Source: Ficedula albicollis
Lineage: Eukaryota; Chordata; Aves; Passeriformes; Muscicapidae
Direction of reading: 5' to 3'
Length of the DNA stretch: 64,000 nucleotides
Assembly: GCF_000247815.1 (NCBI RefSeq)
Contig: NC_021671.1
Span: forward strand, 22,229,874-22,293,873
In this document: positions 15,098-34,343 of the stretch, piece after piece
How the letters are laid out: every line of letters begins with the position of its first letter
Position numbering within the stretch: position 1 is the stretch's first letter
Made by a program: the position numbers and the translations under genes
Notes under the pieces: model-generated
What the model was told of the DNA's origin: nothing
Database searches by the model: none
What the model saw: the letters and a program-made list of their open reading frames with translations, nothing else

Positions 15098-17156
15098 GTG
15101 CCACTGCAGACCTTGCTGCACTTCCAAACCAACACCTTCATAGAAAGTGAGACGTATTTCCTGTTGCCATGAGTATCTACAGGATTCTGAATTTGCTTCT
15201 TTCCCCCTACTCATAGTACCAAGCAAGAATAGAACATCTTTGTACATTATTCATCAACTATGACAGATTTTGCCCTGACAGATTATTTCGCCCAGTGCCA
15301 TCTCTTCTCTTATAACTATTTCTTTAATTTCTGTTACATTAGTAGAGGTATTTAAGTTCTGGTGATGTATCCAACTGTTAACACTAGTTCTTCTTCATTT
15401 TCACTAGAGAATATTAATGCATTTCAAGGGAAACTTACTTAATAGCTTTAGGCATTTTGGGAATGCAAAAAATAATTTCAAAATAAAATAACTTAAAAAA
15501 ATGACTGGAGTGCATGAGTAACCAATACCATTTTTCTCATCTGGGAGAAGGATTGGTCCTGAGAATGTCATTGCAATTTATCTACTAGTAAATTCCATTT
15601 TACCTCTGACTGAGGGGAATCCTTTCTTTTCACAAAAATGGTGAGCAGTTAAATCGAGTAAGGAGATAGAGATATGAAGATATTTCAACATTATGTTCAT
15701 ATCTTTCTAGTATTCTTGTCAATACAGCTTCCACCATTGGGGACAATTGCAAGGTGTTATATAAAGGAGTATTAGGAACATTTTCTTAGTGTACTTTCCA
15801 CAGGCCTTGGATTCTTCTGAAGGCTTGTTAACTCCTGGAATTTTAAGAAAGACTAAAATTCTCTGAAAATAACAATGCACAGGCTGTTTTTTCCACCAAA
15901 GTCAATGAGAGATTTTGTTCCACAGCTTGAATTCCCAAGGCTGTTGGGAGGTTTATGCTATCAAGAAGCTGACAGCATTCATCATTCTAAATATGTCTGT
16001 AAATGTAACCCCTCTGATAATAGGTGAATTCCTCAGTCTTCAAATCAGTGTGGCAGCATCCTTTCAACGGATAAAAGTTCAAGTTCAGAGTAAATTATTT
16101 CACACAGATGTTCATGAAGGAAGGATGTGGATTATTTTATTATGTAATCACCATTAAAGTCTATTTTTCCAGAGACAGATATCTTGATTAGCAGTTTTTT
16201 CATTGTGTTCATCAATATTTCTCATTTAAATAGATTCCATGTCTCATAATTTTGTGTTATCATTTGCATTTCCCTATAATGTTTCTAATCTAGTTGTTAC
16301 AGTAGACAGAAAATTCTGAAAACCTTATGTGTCTTCAGTGATTTTTTTTCCAAATTTAACTCTCAAGAAGACTTTAGGAGTAGAGGTTGTGGAGAGAGAA
16401 CAGTTTGTCTGATTGCTGAATCAATCCCAAGACTCCTTTAGGTTAGCTTGCTTTGCAATTTTAGTTATTATCTAATCTTTGTTCAGCTATCAGTTCTGTT
16501 CTATTACTATTTTTGCCAAACTAAATAACACCATGTAGGATCCGAGATGTGTTAAAGCAAGAATAATATTTATTTACATTTCACTCAATCCAGATAATAG
16601 CACTTAGTTAACAAAAAAAATCACAAATTAAGAAAAAAATAGAAAAAAATAAGAGAAAAGGTAGCTAAAATGTCTGTGAAAATATGGGTTTAATTTTTAA
16701 TATGGGTTTTTTTCATATTAATATGAAAATTATTTTAATTCCACCTACAAATAAAAAGTTGAAACACTTTGAAATAAGTGTTTCAGAACACAAAAACATT
16801 ATAAAATATAATTTAAATTTTCCTTATGAATTCAATCAGATACAACCTTGAGGTAAAACAACAACAACAACAACAACGTAATAATTCAGTTTGGCCTCAT
16901 GTTTTAAATATTGAAGAAAAAAAACTCGCAGGAAAATTCCATTCTAAAAAGTATAACATGATCTAAGTAAAAGCTGCTATAGGAAGTGAAATTGTGGGCT
17001 CAAGCATCACTTTTATTACATATTGCTGAGGATGGCAAGGGCATCTAAATTTTGGTAATGCAGATGAAGATTAGGCTGAGAAGATGAGGCCCTTGACACA
17101 GCCTCTAATACGGTTTAGATGATATATTATATATATCTGGTACAGCTTATACAGGC
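15098..17156. other. Intergenic AT-rich DNA, nothing recognised
   Basis: Holds a short (ACA)n run at 16856-16877 and several poly-A tracts. No gene, RNA or transposon family recognised. Confidence 0.5.
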
Positions 17157-17747
17157 TGTCCTAGGTTACAATGTAAAGATGTGCCCAAAAGTATGTATTC
17201 TATCACCACCTGCTGAAACCAGGTGGGAGAGTGATTCTTATCTCTGTGTGAGATATCCTCTGCTAATGGGCCATCTGTCAAAAACCAAGTGCAGCAGTGT
17301 TCTTTATCTTTTCCATGATCCACCATTCCTCCAGGAAGATATCTTCTGTTAATGGGCCACTGAGTCCCACTGCATGACTGATAAAATTACATCATCCCAC
17401 TGGGAGATGCTCTACCAAGGGGAGGAGCCAAACATTTCCTACCTAGATAAAAACTGAGATTTGGGATACCAAAGCTGCCTTTACCCACTGATTTCCAGAG
17501 GACAAGAGCTACCAAACCTTTCTACAGGATCACTATTTCAACAAGACCACTTCATCTGGATGCTACCACCACCCTAACTAACGAGGTGTCGGGCTGTATT
17601 CTGACACTGTCAGTGGTTTTTCTTTTGTACTATTGCATGGTGGTTTTTTTGGTTTTTTGGATTTTTTTTTGTTTGTTTGTTTTTCCTATTATATTGTATT
17701 TCTGACTTGTAGTCTCTCACGGGTTTTGCCTTCAAACCACTACACAG
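17157..17747 (+). mobile_element. Solo LTR of an endogenous retrovirus (passerine-type), + orientation
   Basis: It starts TGTCCTAGGTTACAATGTAA, proceeds through GAGATATCCTCTGCTAATGG and its paralogous GATATCTTCTGTTAATGGGC, a GGGGAGGAGCC box and a TAGATAAAAACTGAG TATA-like element. It ends with a T-rich stretch and GTAGTCTCTCACGGGTTTTG. This is the order I recall for a passerine ERVL-type LTR of about 600 bp. The hexamer ACAGGC occurs both immediately before (17151-17156) and after (17748-17753) and may be the target site duplication. The 3' end is not the canonical CA under that reading, so the boundary is tentative. No internal viral genes flank it, which fits LTR-LTR recombination. Confidence 0.72.
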
Positions 17748-17753
17748 ACAGGC

Positions 17754-24549
<6,796 letters not shown>

Positions 24550-25365
24550 GCAAGTTCAGCCAAGGCAAAGAACAGTCGGAAATTCAAAAGGCAAGTGCAA
24601 TGTTTTCCTGGGCAGGGAAGAACTGCCTGAAATTCAGCAAAGGCAGGTCCTGCACCTGGGGAAGAACAGTAGAGGATGGGGACTGACCTGGAAAGCAGCT
24701 CTGTGAAGGACCTGGGGGTGCTGGTGTACAACAAGCTGTCCATGAGCCAGCAGTGTGTGCTGGGGCCAAGAAGGCCAGTGGGATCCTGGGGGGCATTAGG
24801 GAGAGCATTGGCAGCAGGGAGGTGATCCTGTCCCTCTGCTCAGCCCTGGTGAGGCACATCTGGAGAGCTGTGCCCAGTTCTGGGCTGCTAGGGACAGGAG
24901 AGATGCAGAGCTCCTGGAGCTGGTCCAGTGAGGGCAGGAAGGGCAAGAAGGATGACTGAGGGACAGGAGCATCTCTCTTATTAGGAAAGGCTGAGGTAGC
25001 TGGGCCTGTTCAGCCTCCAGAAGGGAGCCTGAGAGAGAAAGTTGTCACTTTACGTAAAGATCTGCAGGGAGGTATCAAGAGGATGGAGCCAGGCTCTGCT
25101 CAGTGGTGCCAAGCAATAGGACAAGAGCCAATGGGCAGAAACTGATGCACAGGGAGTTCCACCTGAATATGAGGAAGAACTTCTTTACTGTGTGGGTGAC
25201 CAAGAGAGGATGTGAAGTCTCCTTTACAGGAGATATTCAAGATATTCCATCTGGATGGAATCCTGTGCAGTGTGCTCTGGGATGACCCTGCTGGAGCAGG
25301 GATGTTGGACCATGTGACCCACAGTGGTCCCTTCCAACCTGACCCATTTTGTGATTCTGTCATTC
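24550..25365 (+). mobile_element. CR1 LINE, 5'-truncated 3' portion, + orientation
   Basis: It follows the CR1 3' half closely: CAGGTCCTGCACCTGGGGAA, GACCTGGGGGTGCTGGTG, CATGAGCCAGCAGTGTG, AAGAAGGCCAGTGGGATCC, GGTGATCCTGTCCCTCTGC, CCAGTTCTGGGCTGC, GGAGCATCTCTCTTATTAGG, GGACAAGAGCCAATGGGCAG, GAGTTCCACCTGAATATGAG and GAAGAACTTCTTTACTGTG. It ends with GTCCCTTCCAACCTG and the CR1 octamer-type tail TTTGTGATTCTGTCATTC. The coding frame is broken by stops and indels. It is dead, but this is the best preserved CR1 3' end in the window. Confidence 0.92.
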
Positions 25366-25387
25366 TTTTCTCGATTTATTTTCTCAA

Positions 25388-25630
25388 GTAGTGGTTGACA
25401 CCAAAGTGATTAGTGTAGCTGCTATGCTGGAGGGAAGGGATGCCATCCAGAGGGACCTTGGCAGGCTTGAGAGGTGGGCCTGTGTGAACCCCATGAAATT
25501 CAACAAGGCCAAGTGCAAGGTCCTGCACCTGGGTCAGGGCAATTGCCAGCAGAGGCTGGGTGATGACAGGATTGAGAGCACCCCTGCAAAGGACTTGGGG
25601 ATACTGTTGGATGGAAAACTGGACAGTTGT
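25388..25630 (+). mobile_element. CR1 LINE fragment (reverse transcriptase C-terminal part), + orientation
   Basis: Matches the CR1 segment encoding the end of the reverse transcriptase: GGTTGACACCAAAGTG, GGATGCCATCCAGAGGGACC, CAGGCTTGAGAGGTGGGCC, CCATGAAATTCAACAAGGCC and GGTCCTGCACCTGG. One plus frame (25391-25663) stays open across it, with residues LERWACVNPMKFNKAKC and VLHLGQGN typical of CR1. It is cut off by the LTR fragment that starts at about 25631. Confidence 0.88.
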
Positions 25631-26005
25631 TGTGTATTGATTTTGCATGGTAAGGCTTGGTAGCATGGGGAAGCAGGGGTGACCTCTGGGAGAAGACATC
25701 AGAAGCTTTGCCCATGTTGGAAAGACCCAAAGTCAGCTTGTTCCAAGATGGACCTGCAGCTGCCCAAAGGCAAGTCCACCATGACAGTGGAAGCATGTCT
25801 TGGATAACACATCTAAGAAGCTGACTGTGCCTGCCAGGAGAGAGGAGTGGGAACATGTGAGAGAAACAGCCATGCAGGCACCAAGGTCAGTGAAGAGTTA
25901 CGGAGACAGGACATGGGGCTGACCGAAACAGGGTGAGAGAAACAGCCATGCAGGCACCAAGGTCAGTGTATGACCTTGAGTTATGGAGACAGGACATGGG
26001 GCTGA
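25631..26005 (+). mobile_element. Endogenous retrovirus LTR fragment, + orientation
   Basis: TGTGTATTGATTTTGCATGG, GGCTTGGTAGCATGGGG, GGGGTGACCTCTGGGAGAAG, CTTGTTCCAAGATGGACC and AGAGGAGTGGGAACATGTGA, followed by GAGAAACAGCC and GCACCAAGGTCAGTG. This matches the order of a songbird ERVL-type LTR as I remember it. The 3' part is lost, and CR1 sequence resumes at about 26011. The end of the fragment is inside a 76/85-bp duplication. No viral coding sequence is present. Confidence 0.7.
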
Positions 26006-26017
26006 CTGAAACAGGGT
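25857..26017. repeat. Two-copy tandem duplication (76 and 85 bp)
   Basis: GTGAGAGAAACAGCCATGCA begins at 25857 and 25933, and both copies end GAAACAGGGTG. The second copy has an 11-base insertion (TATGACCTTGA-like) after GGTCAGTG. Other differences are transitions (TTACGG/TTATGG, GACCGA/GACTGA), two of them at CpG. Confidence 0.92.
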
Positions 26018-26240
26018 GGGTTTAGACTGGACATAATGAACAAAGTTGGTGGTAAGAAATTGGAATGAGTTTCCCGGGGAGCTGTGGGTGCCCCATCCCT
26101 GGAAAAGTTCAAGGCCAGGGTCAACAGGGTTGGAGCAAACTGGTGCAGTGGATGGTGCCCCTGCCCATGGTGGAGACTTGGTCTAGGTAACCTTTAAAAA
26201 CCCCTTCCAAACAAACCATTCCATGGTTCTGTGAAGTGCT
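26011..26240 (+). mobile_element. CR1 LINE 3' end, + orientation
   Basis: GGGTTTAGACTGGACATAAT, GGAGCTGTGGGTGCCCCATC, CCTGGAAAAGTTCAAGGCC, GGATGGTGCCCCTGCCCATG, GGTCTAGGTAACCTTTAAA and CCATTCCATGGTTCTGTGAA are CR1 3'UTR landmarks. The octamer-type tail is decayed. Its subfamily seems different from the CR1 at 24550, so it may be a separate insertion rather than the continuation of 25388-25630. Confidence 0.85.
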
Positions 26241-27899
26241 GACTGTAACACCACCAGAAAAGAAACAGAGAAGCCTGGGCCTTCTGTGAGTTTTTGGAAC
26301 ACATTTCAATAGATTGATGACGAGACTGAGACAGAAATTATGTCACAGATCTTGTTCATCATCTGTTTTTCAAGAAAATGTCTTACTCTGCTGCCCCTGT
26401 GCTATAATTTCATTTTAATCAATAAACCCATATAAATTGCACTTCCAAGCTCTTCATATTAACTATCTTGTCATAAATAACTTACAAGAAAGAAACTGTG
26501 TTACAATTTTTCCCCCACTATAAATCTGTCACCTTTCTCAACACTATCACACAGAAGTAAGGAGAGCCAGGAACCCATGAATTAATTCATAAAAAACCCA
26601 GCCATGCTAATTATGAAGGATAAATGATGAGGCAGGTTCTCTCCTTGTAGCCCAATTCCTTATTTGTTTTATAGAATTTAAATCTATTTATAAGATAAAA
26701 TGCTTAAAATGAACTTCAGATTTAAAGTGTCATTTTAGATTATGAAGTTATATTGAAAGATGTGACTGAAGGCAGCAATACCATTATCGTTATGAGAAAA
26801 ATTTATTCTGACTTTAAAATTTTGTAATTTCTTTCCAAAATAATTAAAGCAATAAAGTAAAAATATAAAACTCCCACTGTTTTGAACATTTTTATTTTCT
26901 TCCTAAATGAATGGCTGAAATGACATCTTTGTTAATTGAGACTTCTGAATCGATGTAATGAATCAGAAATATAACCATCAGGAGAGTGGGCTGGATTTTT
27001 TAAATCTTATTTTTAGTAATGACTGATCTTTCTAAAGTAAAATAAGTAGCATTTTTTGGTTTGCTCCTTGCAGATGAAATCATTGATGATATGAAGTTTC
27101 AGGGTTTTAGATGACTGGTTTAAATTTTTGACTTCTGCATAGGCAAGTTCAGTTGTTTTTTTTATTTTTTTAAAATATGGAGTTGTGATAGAAAGATAGG
27201 AAAGGACTTATTATTTGACTTTCATTTTTTACATTAAACATATAGAATCTATTTAGAAAGCAGGGAAAATGTTTAATATAAAAGGCTATCCTGTAGTGAG
27301 AATGTGGTGAGTTGACTTTGGGTAATTGCCAGACACCACCCAGCTGCTCTCTCACTCCCATTCCTTAATAGGACAGAGAAGTAAATAAGCTTAAAACACT
27401 CGTGGGTGGAGATAAATACAGAGAGCTCACTTACCAATTAGTGTCACAAGCAAAACAAACTCAATTTTGGAAAAATTAATTTAATTCCTTGACAATTAAA
27501 AGTTTAACCAGATGGTGAGATACAAAAGTAAAAAACCTTTCTCTCAGGCACTTTTTCCCCTCAAAATCAACTTTGCCCCCTGATTTTCAATGTCTTGACC
27601 TCCTCCCTCATCAGGTTTTGCAAGGAAGGTGGAGATTGTGATCAGTACAGAATGGTTTCTGTCTGCTGCTTCTTCCTCTTCATACTTTTCTCTTGTTTCA
27701 GAATAGCTCTTCTCCATGGGCTGGAGTCCTTCAGCATACAACCTGCTCCAACACTGGATCCTCCTTGGGCTGCAGTGTGAATATATGGACCAGCATGGTT
27801 ACACAAGCCACAAGGGAATGTGCTTCAGTACCTGGAGTACCTGTTTCCTCTCCTTTCTCTCTAATCTTGGTGTTTGGAGGATTATTTCTTATGCAATTT
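26241..27899. other. Intergenic AT-rich DNA, nothing recognised
   Basis: No gene, RNA or repeat family recognised. Confidence 0.5.
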
Positions 27900-28051
27900 T
27901 TTTCTCTCTCCTCACTCCTCACTGCTCTGTGATGTTTTGCTCTTCATTAAATATGCTTTGCCAAGGGCACCATCATTTTCTCTCTCCTCACTCCTCACTG
28001 CTCTGTGGTGTTTTGCTCTTCATTAAATATGTTTTGCCAAGGGCACCATCA
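27900..28051. repeat. Two-copy tandem duplication, period 76 bp
   Basis: TTTTCTCTCTCCTCACTCC begins at 27900 and 27976. The copies are exactly adjacent and end GGGCACCATCA. They differ by CTCTGTGATG/CTCTGTGGTG and ATATGCTTTG/ATATGTTTTG. Confidence 0.95.
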
Positions 28052-28337
28052 GCTTGGCTGCTGGGTCCAGCACTGTGCCCTGGTGGTTCTGGCACAGACC
28101 CAGCTGGAAACAGCTGCATCCAGCACAGGGCAGCCCCTGGTCTCCTCACACACCCCTGTAGCTCCCTTTCTGACACCAAAACCTTGGGACCTATACCTGA
28201 TATACACTAACACTGGAAGGATGTCTTTATATCTTCTATTTAAAACATGTACAAATGCACTTTCAAAAAATCCCCAGACCTATGAAGGAAGAACTGGAAA
28301 AGTGTACTACTATGAATGCTTCAGGAAAAAAAACCCA

Positions 28338-28481
28338 CAAAAAACTTAGATAAAAGAGGATGACATTGTTATGATCTGCAGGAATGTAAAATGCTTCTGG
28401 AATGAAGAACAAAAAACTTAGATAAAAGAGGATGACATTGTTATGATCTGCAGGAATGTAATATGCTTCTGGAATGAAGAA
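28338..28481. repeat. Two-copy tandem duplication, period 72 bp
   Basis: CAAAAAACTTAGATAAAAG begins at 28338 and 28410. The copies are almost identical (GTAAAATGC versus GTAATATGC). A minus-strand open frame that appears to encode a repeated peptide is a by-product of this repeat. Confidence 0.95.
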
Positions 28482-28641
28482 CAAAACAATCAGTTCTCCC
28501 TGCCTAGAGAGGATGGAAACTGAATTAATGGGTTTGAATTACAGCTTGGAAGATTTAAGATAGATATTAAGTAAAATTTTCTAATGGCATGGATCATGAC
28601 AACACTCAAACAGATTGCCTGAAGAGCTTTTTCAGTTTCAG

Positions 28642-28808
28642 TCATTGGAAATCTCTAAGGACAGGTTAGGTTAGCATCTATCAGAGTTGACAGGTACAGT
28701 TGATTTTTGCCTGCAGGCAAAAGCAGAGAGTAGATGACCTCCTGAGGTCGCTCAGACTGAGAGACCTCAGACTCTCATTGTGTGATAGGCAGTGATTTAG
28801 TCTACAAA
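28642..28808 (+). repeat. Dispersed direct repeat, copy A (old CR1-like 3' end)
   Basis: GGAAATCTCTAAGGACAGG, CATCTATCAGAGTTGACAGG and GATGACCTCCTGAGGTC, then TCATTGTGTGATAGGCAG. Matches 29234-29393 at roughly 80 percent by eye, including unique-looking DNA after the tail. GATGACCTCCTGAGGTC and the ATTNTGTGAT tail resemble an ancient CR1 terminus. Confidence 0.7.
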
Positions 28809-28897
28809 TAAACTCATGACTTCAATAAGGGTATTTATAAAAGAAACTACTTCTCAGAAAGACATTTGCAGAGATGTCTGTTTTTCTGATATAAAAA

Positions 28898-28930
28898 ATA
28901 GATATGTAAATAGATAAGTAAATAGATATG
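28898..28930. repeat. Short (ATAGATANGTAA)n minisatellite
   Basis: Three imperfect units of ATAGATA spaced by TGTAA or AGTAA. Confidence 0.9.
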
Positions 28931-29233
28931 CATAACTGGAGTAGAGCTCCTGGCTGAAAATGCAATGCACAAATCTTTTTCTGATAAAAAAATAACATCT
29001 TAAATAGATTATCTCAAGAGTGCATGTGACAGTTGGGTTTGAATTTTCAAGGTGTGCATGGAAAGCCATGCTACCTTCCTCACCATTATAAGCAGAACAA
29101 AATACTGAAACACATTTAAATTTTCTATGTATATACAATATATGACTTTTATAAACACTTTAGTCATGGGCACTTAACTTACACTCAGAAGATGGGATAT
29201 CTTTGCCAGAGTAACTGCCCACACTTTATCTGC

Positions 29234-29393
29234 ATGGAAATCTCTAAGGACAGGTCAGGTAAGCATCTATCAGAGTTGGCAGGTACAGCTGATATTGCCT
29301 GTGGGCAAAATCGTGGAGTTGATGACCTCCTAGGGCCTCTTTCAGACTGTTTTTCTCTCATTCTGTGATAGGCAGTGATTTAGCCTGCAAGTA
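29234..29393 (+). repeat. Dispersed direct repeat, copy B (old CR1-like 3' end)
   Basis: Second copy of the 28642-28808 element: GGAAATCTCTAAGGACAGG, CATCTATCAGAGTTGGCAGG, GATGACCTCCTAGGGC and CATTCTGTGATAGGCAGTG. It is diverged from copy A much more than the tandem dimers are from each other, so it is an older event. Confidence 0.7.
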
Positions 29394-32300
29394 CTCTCTT
29401 GAATTCAATAGAATTTCCTTATTATAAGAAACTCAGAGTTCTTTCTCTGAGTAATCTGACCAAATACCTGCAGTTACAGACATTTGCACACCTACACCTG
29501 AGATTTCCTATGCAATCAGTGGAGAGGAACAGGCACATTGTTCAGCTCGCTTATTTACAGTGTTGCTTTTAGGATGAGATGTGTTGTGCTCTGTGCCTTC
29601 TTTATTTCCAGTGAATATGAAGAAAACCAGAAATGGGGAGCTGAAATGTGTATTCAACAGGTAAGTAAATGAGTATCACTCTTCCTTGGATGGATTTTTC
29701 ACATTGCTTATCATCACTTCTCTTCACACAGCTTCTGTGGAATAGAAAGAACTCTAGGCTTCTTTCTGAAGATGAGGAAATGAAGCAAGGACAGTGAAAA
29801 GAATTACTCAGGGTCACACCACAAAACACAGCAGAAGAGAAGCCAAAGTTTGTAAAGTCTCTGACCATTCCAGATATTTTTTTTTTTAGGGAACAAAAAT
29901 TAATTTTTTAATGAAGCATGTGTTTCTAAAACAGTCATCATCACAAGTCTGTCACTGCATTTGATTTATCCCTACAAATAGAAACCAATTTCCTTAGCTA
30001 GATTATTAAATTTAAAAAAAAAAATGGAAAAAGAAAATTGCTGTGTGTGAGAAGGAATGAGAGGATTTCTAATTAGAAAATTACATACTAGAAAATTGTC
30101 TGGGGTAATGCTGGGGTAAAGACAAGAAGGCTACAAAGCACAGGATGTATTTTTTAAATTGCTATATGTGAGAAAATGCATCCATTAGCAACAATATTTT
30201 ATTCAGACAACAAGATCTTTTTCAATAACATTTGTGAGAAAGGTGTCTGGCTATATGCAAGTACTAATTCATCTTTTCAGAAAAACTAGAGACAGAGGAC
30301 CAAGGAAAACTGAATTAATCTTCCTTGTGTTGGTAGCTCTGGGGACAAATCTGGGCTCTAGCTGGAACAAGCCCCTAGTGAAGTGCAGATGGTGTCTCTG
30401 TGATGTGGTCTTTAAATGTGTTAAACAATTACTTCAGCCCCTAATTTTTCTTCTAACACAACATATGTGAATCTTTTATGTATTCTGACTGAGCTAAGGG
30501 AAACTATATTTGCCTGGTAAACACCATGCAGAAGGAACTTCCATCCTCCACAGAGGAAGAAACTTGTTCTGCTCTGTACAGAAAAACTGTTTGCACCAGG
30601 AAATTGTCCTCCACCAAAATAATAATTTAAGAATAAATGTATAGAATACTAGGTGTTCTTGAGCAGGCCTGTTTTAACTTATCTGGTTGAAACTCCAACT
30701 AATTTACTCTGAAAGCTTTTTCTAAAGTATGGCAAGATGGAATTTTAAAATATCTATGCTTTTTTAAAAATCCACTTCTTGTTGATAAATACTATATGTC
30801 TAAACTGGTAAAATCAAAACTGATTCAAAGATAGATATCAACAAATGTAAAAATGACAGGAAATAAAACAGTGGACATTCACATTTTTCATTCATTTCTG
30901 CAGATCCTTCCTTTGATACAGAATTTCAATCAGATTTGCAAATTACTCTATCATTTTTCAGAGTTTTCTGCACAGGGATTCTTAGCAATGCTGTTTTATA
31001 CATGCCAGATGATGTGGCAAGAGGAGCCCTGCAGCATGTAACTAACTCCTGGCCACATGCTGGCCTGCAGGAAGGCTGGGACCCAGTGCCTGGTGCTCTG
31101 ATTCATTAGTGGTACTGAAAATTGAAGCACAACAGGCATGTTAGGCTAGAGCTACACTAACAAAATCTTACATTTCATTACTACCTCTGCTTTCTATCAT
31201 GATGTTTACTTTGTCTTTTCTTTTTATACTTCTTGTTAAATTTATTGATTAATGTATTAAATGTATTTTGCAAGTCTTTATCTTTACCCTTATTCTTTCT
31301 ATACCAAATAAAACAAATCCTTTTTACTTTTTACCATTCCTCTTTTTATATCCTCTACAAGTCTGAAGGTAATGTAACTCTACAAGTCCTGGGATGTTGT
31401 GTCCAATTTTTTCTTCTTTGCTTAGCCTGTAAATTCCAGAAACAGTTTACTCTTGAGTTAATGTGCATGGATTTTTTATATTAAAGTCCTTAGACTCTCA
31501 ATCCAGTCATTGTCTCTAATCAGTTCTCACAATTACTTAAAGTTTGCCCTTTCAAAATCAAAAACCTTACTTACAGATATGCTTTTGTCTATCTCACTGT
31601 TTCATTTAAACCGGATCAGGTGGGGATTATTAGATTCAAGGTTTTCTGCAGAAGGCCTCTTTATAACATGACTCTTATGTTGTCATGTACTTCATTTTAC
31701 ATACATGTCTTAAAACTTTGATTTAAAAGTATTTATTGAAGATTCAGGACAACTATTAAGCAAAGGAATTTTAGGTATTAATATTTTATATTCTATAAAG
31801 CTCTATCTAAACCCAATGGTTTAAAATCATACGTTCAAGCATTCTAAACTAGGAATTACAAAAATCAAAATTTTAAGAATCAAAATTACCCTGACAATTA
31901 TTTGTATCCATTTCTGATGATCATAATGCTAACTTATTTACCTATGCAATCAAACCTCACTCACATTTGGCACGGGATTTCTCCCTCGGGTGGTGCACAA
32001 AAACCACGAAGATAAAGCTGTCATCTTCTCTTGGAAATATATATACATCAATTTTTAAAGAGCTGTATCATTCACTCAAATCTTTACACAAATATATCAC
32101 AGGAATTGCAGAAATACTGTATTCCAGAGAACTGGCTCACTTCTCAGATTCAGTCACAGCAGTGTATACCATTGTCACATAAGGACTGGATCCTCCTGAG
32201 TTCAGTGGGGAGCAACAGGCAAAGAAAAACTAATTAAATATCTCCAGTGTGATGCAGCAAATTGGCATGCAAACACCTCTTGGCATGAAAACACCTCTCC

Positions 32301-34111
32301 AATAGTTGTTAAAGTGGACATGCGACTCATTCAAAACTCACAAACAGTCTCAGGCTACACTGGTAGATGTTTCTCATGGAAACCATGAAACACACAGACC
32401 ATCATAGCTCAACTTTTTATGTCTTTAGGACAGCTTCCCTACAGTTTCATTTATGTCAAAATGAAAGTATGTTCCAAATACCCTGAGTGTGAGTATTAAA
32501 ACTCTTGAAACTTTTCTTCAACAGTGACAAAACTGCACTATTATTTAGCAGTTGCATAGATTTTTCATCTGTCCATTTCCAAGACATTTTTGGAGAGGGA
32601 AAGACTCAGGCAACATAGAAACTGTGTGTCTGAATGTAAAAATAAATGGACTACTCCAAACTGAATACTTTAAAATAATAAGCTTTCCTCAGATTGAAGA
32701 AGGGAAGCAAACCTTTTATCATCTGATCCTGTCACTCATTTTTACAATGACTAGGCTTACTTAAAATAGCTAGGTAAATCAGGAAATGGGGAGTAATTTA
32801 CCCAATTCTGAAAAAAAAAAAAAAATCATCAGTGAAATCTACAGGCTTTTAGAATGGTTTAAGTCTTCTAAATTGTCATGCAGCCCTTTAGCACAATGTA
32901 ATTTGTCAGTAGGAAGGGATCTAGTTTATACAAAGTCATTATATTTTATTTTAAGAGAGTGAAAAATATTACCTTTGTAATTATAAAGTGATAAAGAAGG
33001 TAGGAAAACATAATGAAACAGCTCTCAAAAACTATAATGTTCACGAAGGGGTTTTCTGCTGTTAAAATACACAGGTTGAATTGAGTTTTGTTATTTTGTC
33101 AAGAATGCCCTGGGCTAGGAGGACTGAAATGAAAAGGAAGATTTGATGTCATTTTTAATGAACATAAAGAATTATTTGTTTTCTTCTTTATTTGTAAAAA
33201 TTAAGAACAACTCTTTTTTGCCTTATAGAGCACTGACGAAACTGCCATATTTTCTTATAATTTTATTTCTAACAACCATGAAATAATATCTTTTAAGAAA
33301 ATCACAACCTGCTTCTCCTTTTTTCCTTCCTTTCCATAGTTACCATGACAACCATAGAATTTTGATAGGGATAAAACATTTGACAAATACATTGTCTTTC
33401 TGCTTTTAAAGTCTTCATAGCAATAGAGATGATCAGACAGGCATTATTAAACAAGGCTGAGCATTACACAAGTGTGAAATCTACACAAATAACCTGAGCA
33501 GGTCAGTAAAAATGGTATTCCTGTCAAGACCATGATATAAAACAACAACAGAATTTGTCATTGCAGTAACCAACAGTAAAATTGTGATTTACTTTTTAAT
33601 GTGAGTAGTTGGTAGGAAATAGTATTTTCTGCTAGGGTGAATAGACCTGATACAAATGGAAAAAGGTGTCCAAAGCTCAACATCCAGCCCAGTGCAATAT
33701 CAGTCCAAATTCTCAATTAAATTAGAGAAGTTCAAAGAGTAGTACAAAACCCAAACATTCTCTGAGGATCCTCATCTTGTTTCAGATCACCAAAACATCA
33801 GAAATGCCAGACACCAATGCATTTTTTCTAGATATTACAACTATTTTGATAAGACAATGGACAGGCCTTTTAAATTCTTGGCAGTCTAATTCAAATTGAA
33901 AATGTGGTACTTCATAAAAGGTTTTCATTCTGACGTGGAACTACAACTAAATCTTAAAAAAAACTCCTAGAAGCATAATTTGGAGGTGATTTTTGCTTAG
34001 ATAAAATGAAAAAACAACCTGTAGTAATATTTTTTTGTTAATTTGGTAGATTTTCAAAATTTATCCTATGTGTTATTTTTATAATTATTAGTTCATGGCA
34101 TATCAGCATAT
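29394..34111. other. Intergenic AT-rich DNA, nothing recognised
   Basis: Unique-looking sequence. A small near-direct repeat (TTGGCATGCAAACACCTC / TTGGCATGAAAACACCTC) lies at about 32262-32298. No gene or RNA was recognised. Confidence 0.45.
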
Positions 34112-34343
34112 TCACCTACAGCACTGCTAGTGGCATGTGACAGTAAGAAAAAAATATTGAAATATTTTATTATTCTTAAAATCAATCCCCAAACTGATTT
34201 TGGCATTTTTTAAACACTGGTCATTGCTCACCTACAGCACTGCTAGTGGCATGTGACAGTAAGAAAAAAATATTAAAATATTTTATTATTCTTAAAATCA
34301 ATCCCCAAACTGATTTTGGCATTTTTTAAACATTGGTCATTGC
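34112..34343. repeat. Two-copy tandem duplication, period 116 bp
   Basis: TCACCTACAGCACTGCTAG begins at 34112 and 34228. The copies are exactly adjacent, with differences of TATTGAAATA/TATTAAAATA and AACACTGG/AACATTGG. It is followed with no gap by a second, unrelated dimer. Confidence 0.96.

Noticed and set aside
28263..28484. Minus frame with a repeated 24-residue peptide
   Set aside because: Direct consequence of the 72-bp tandem duplication, with no other coding sign.
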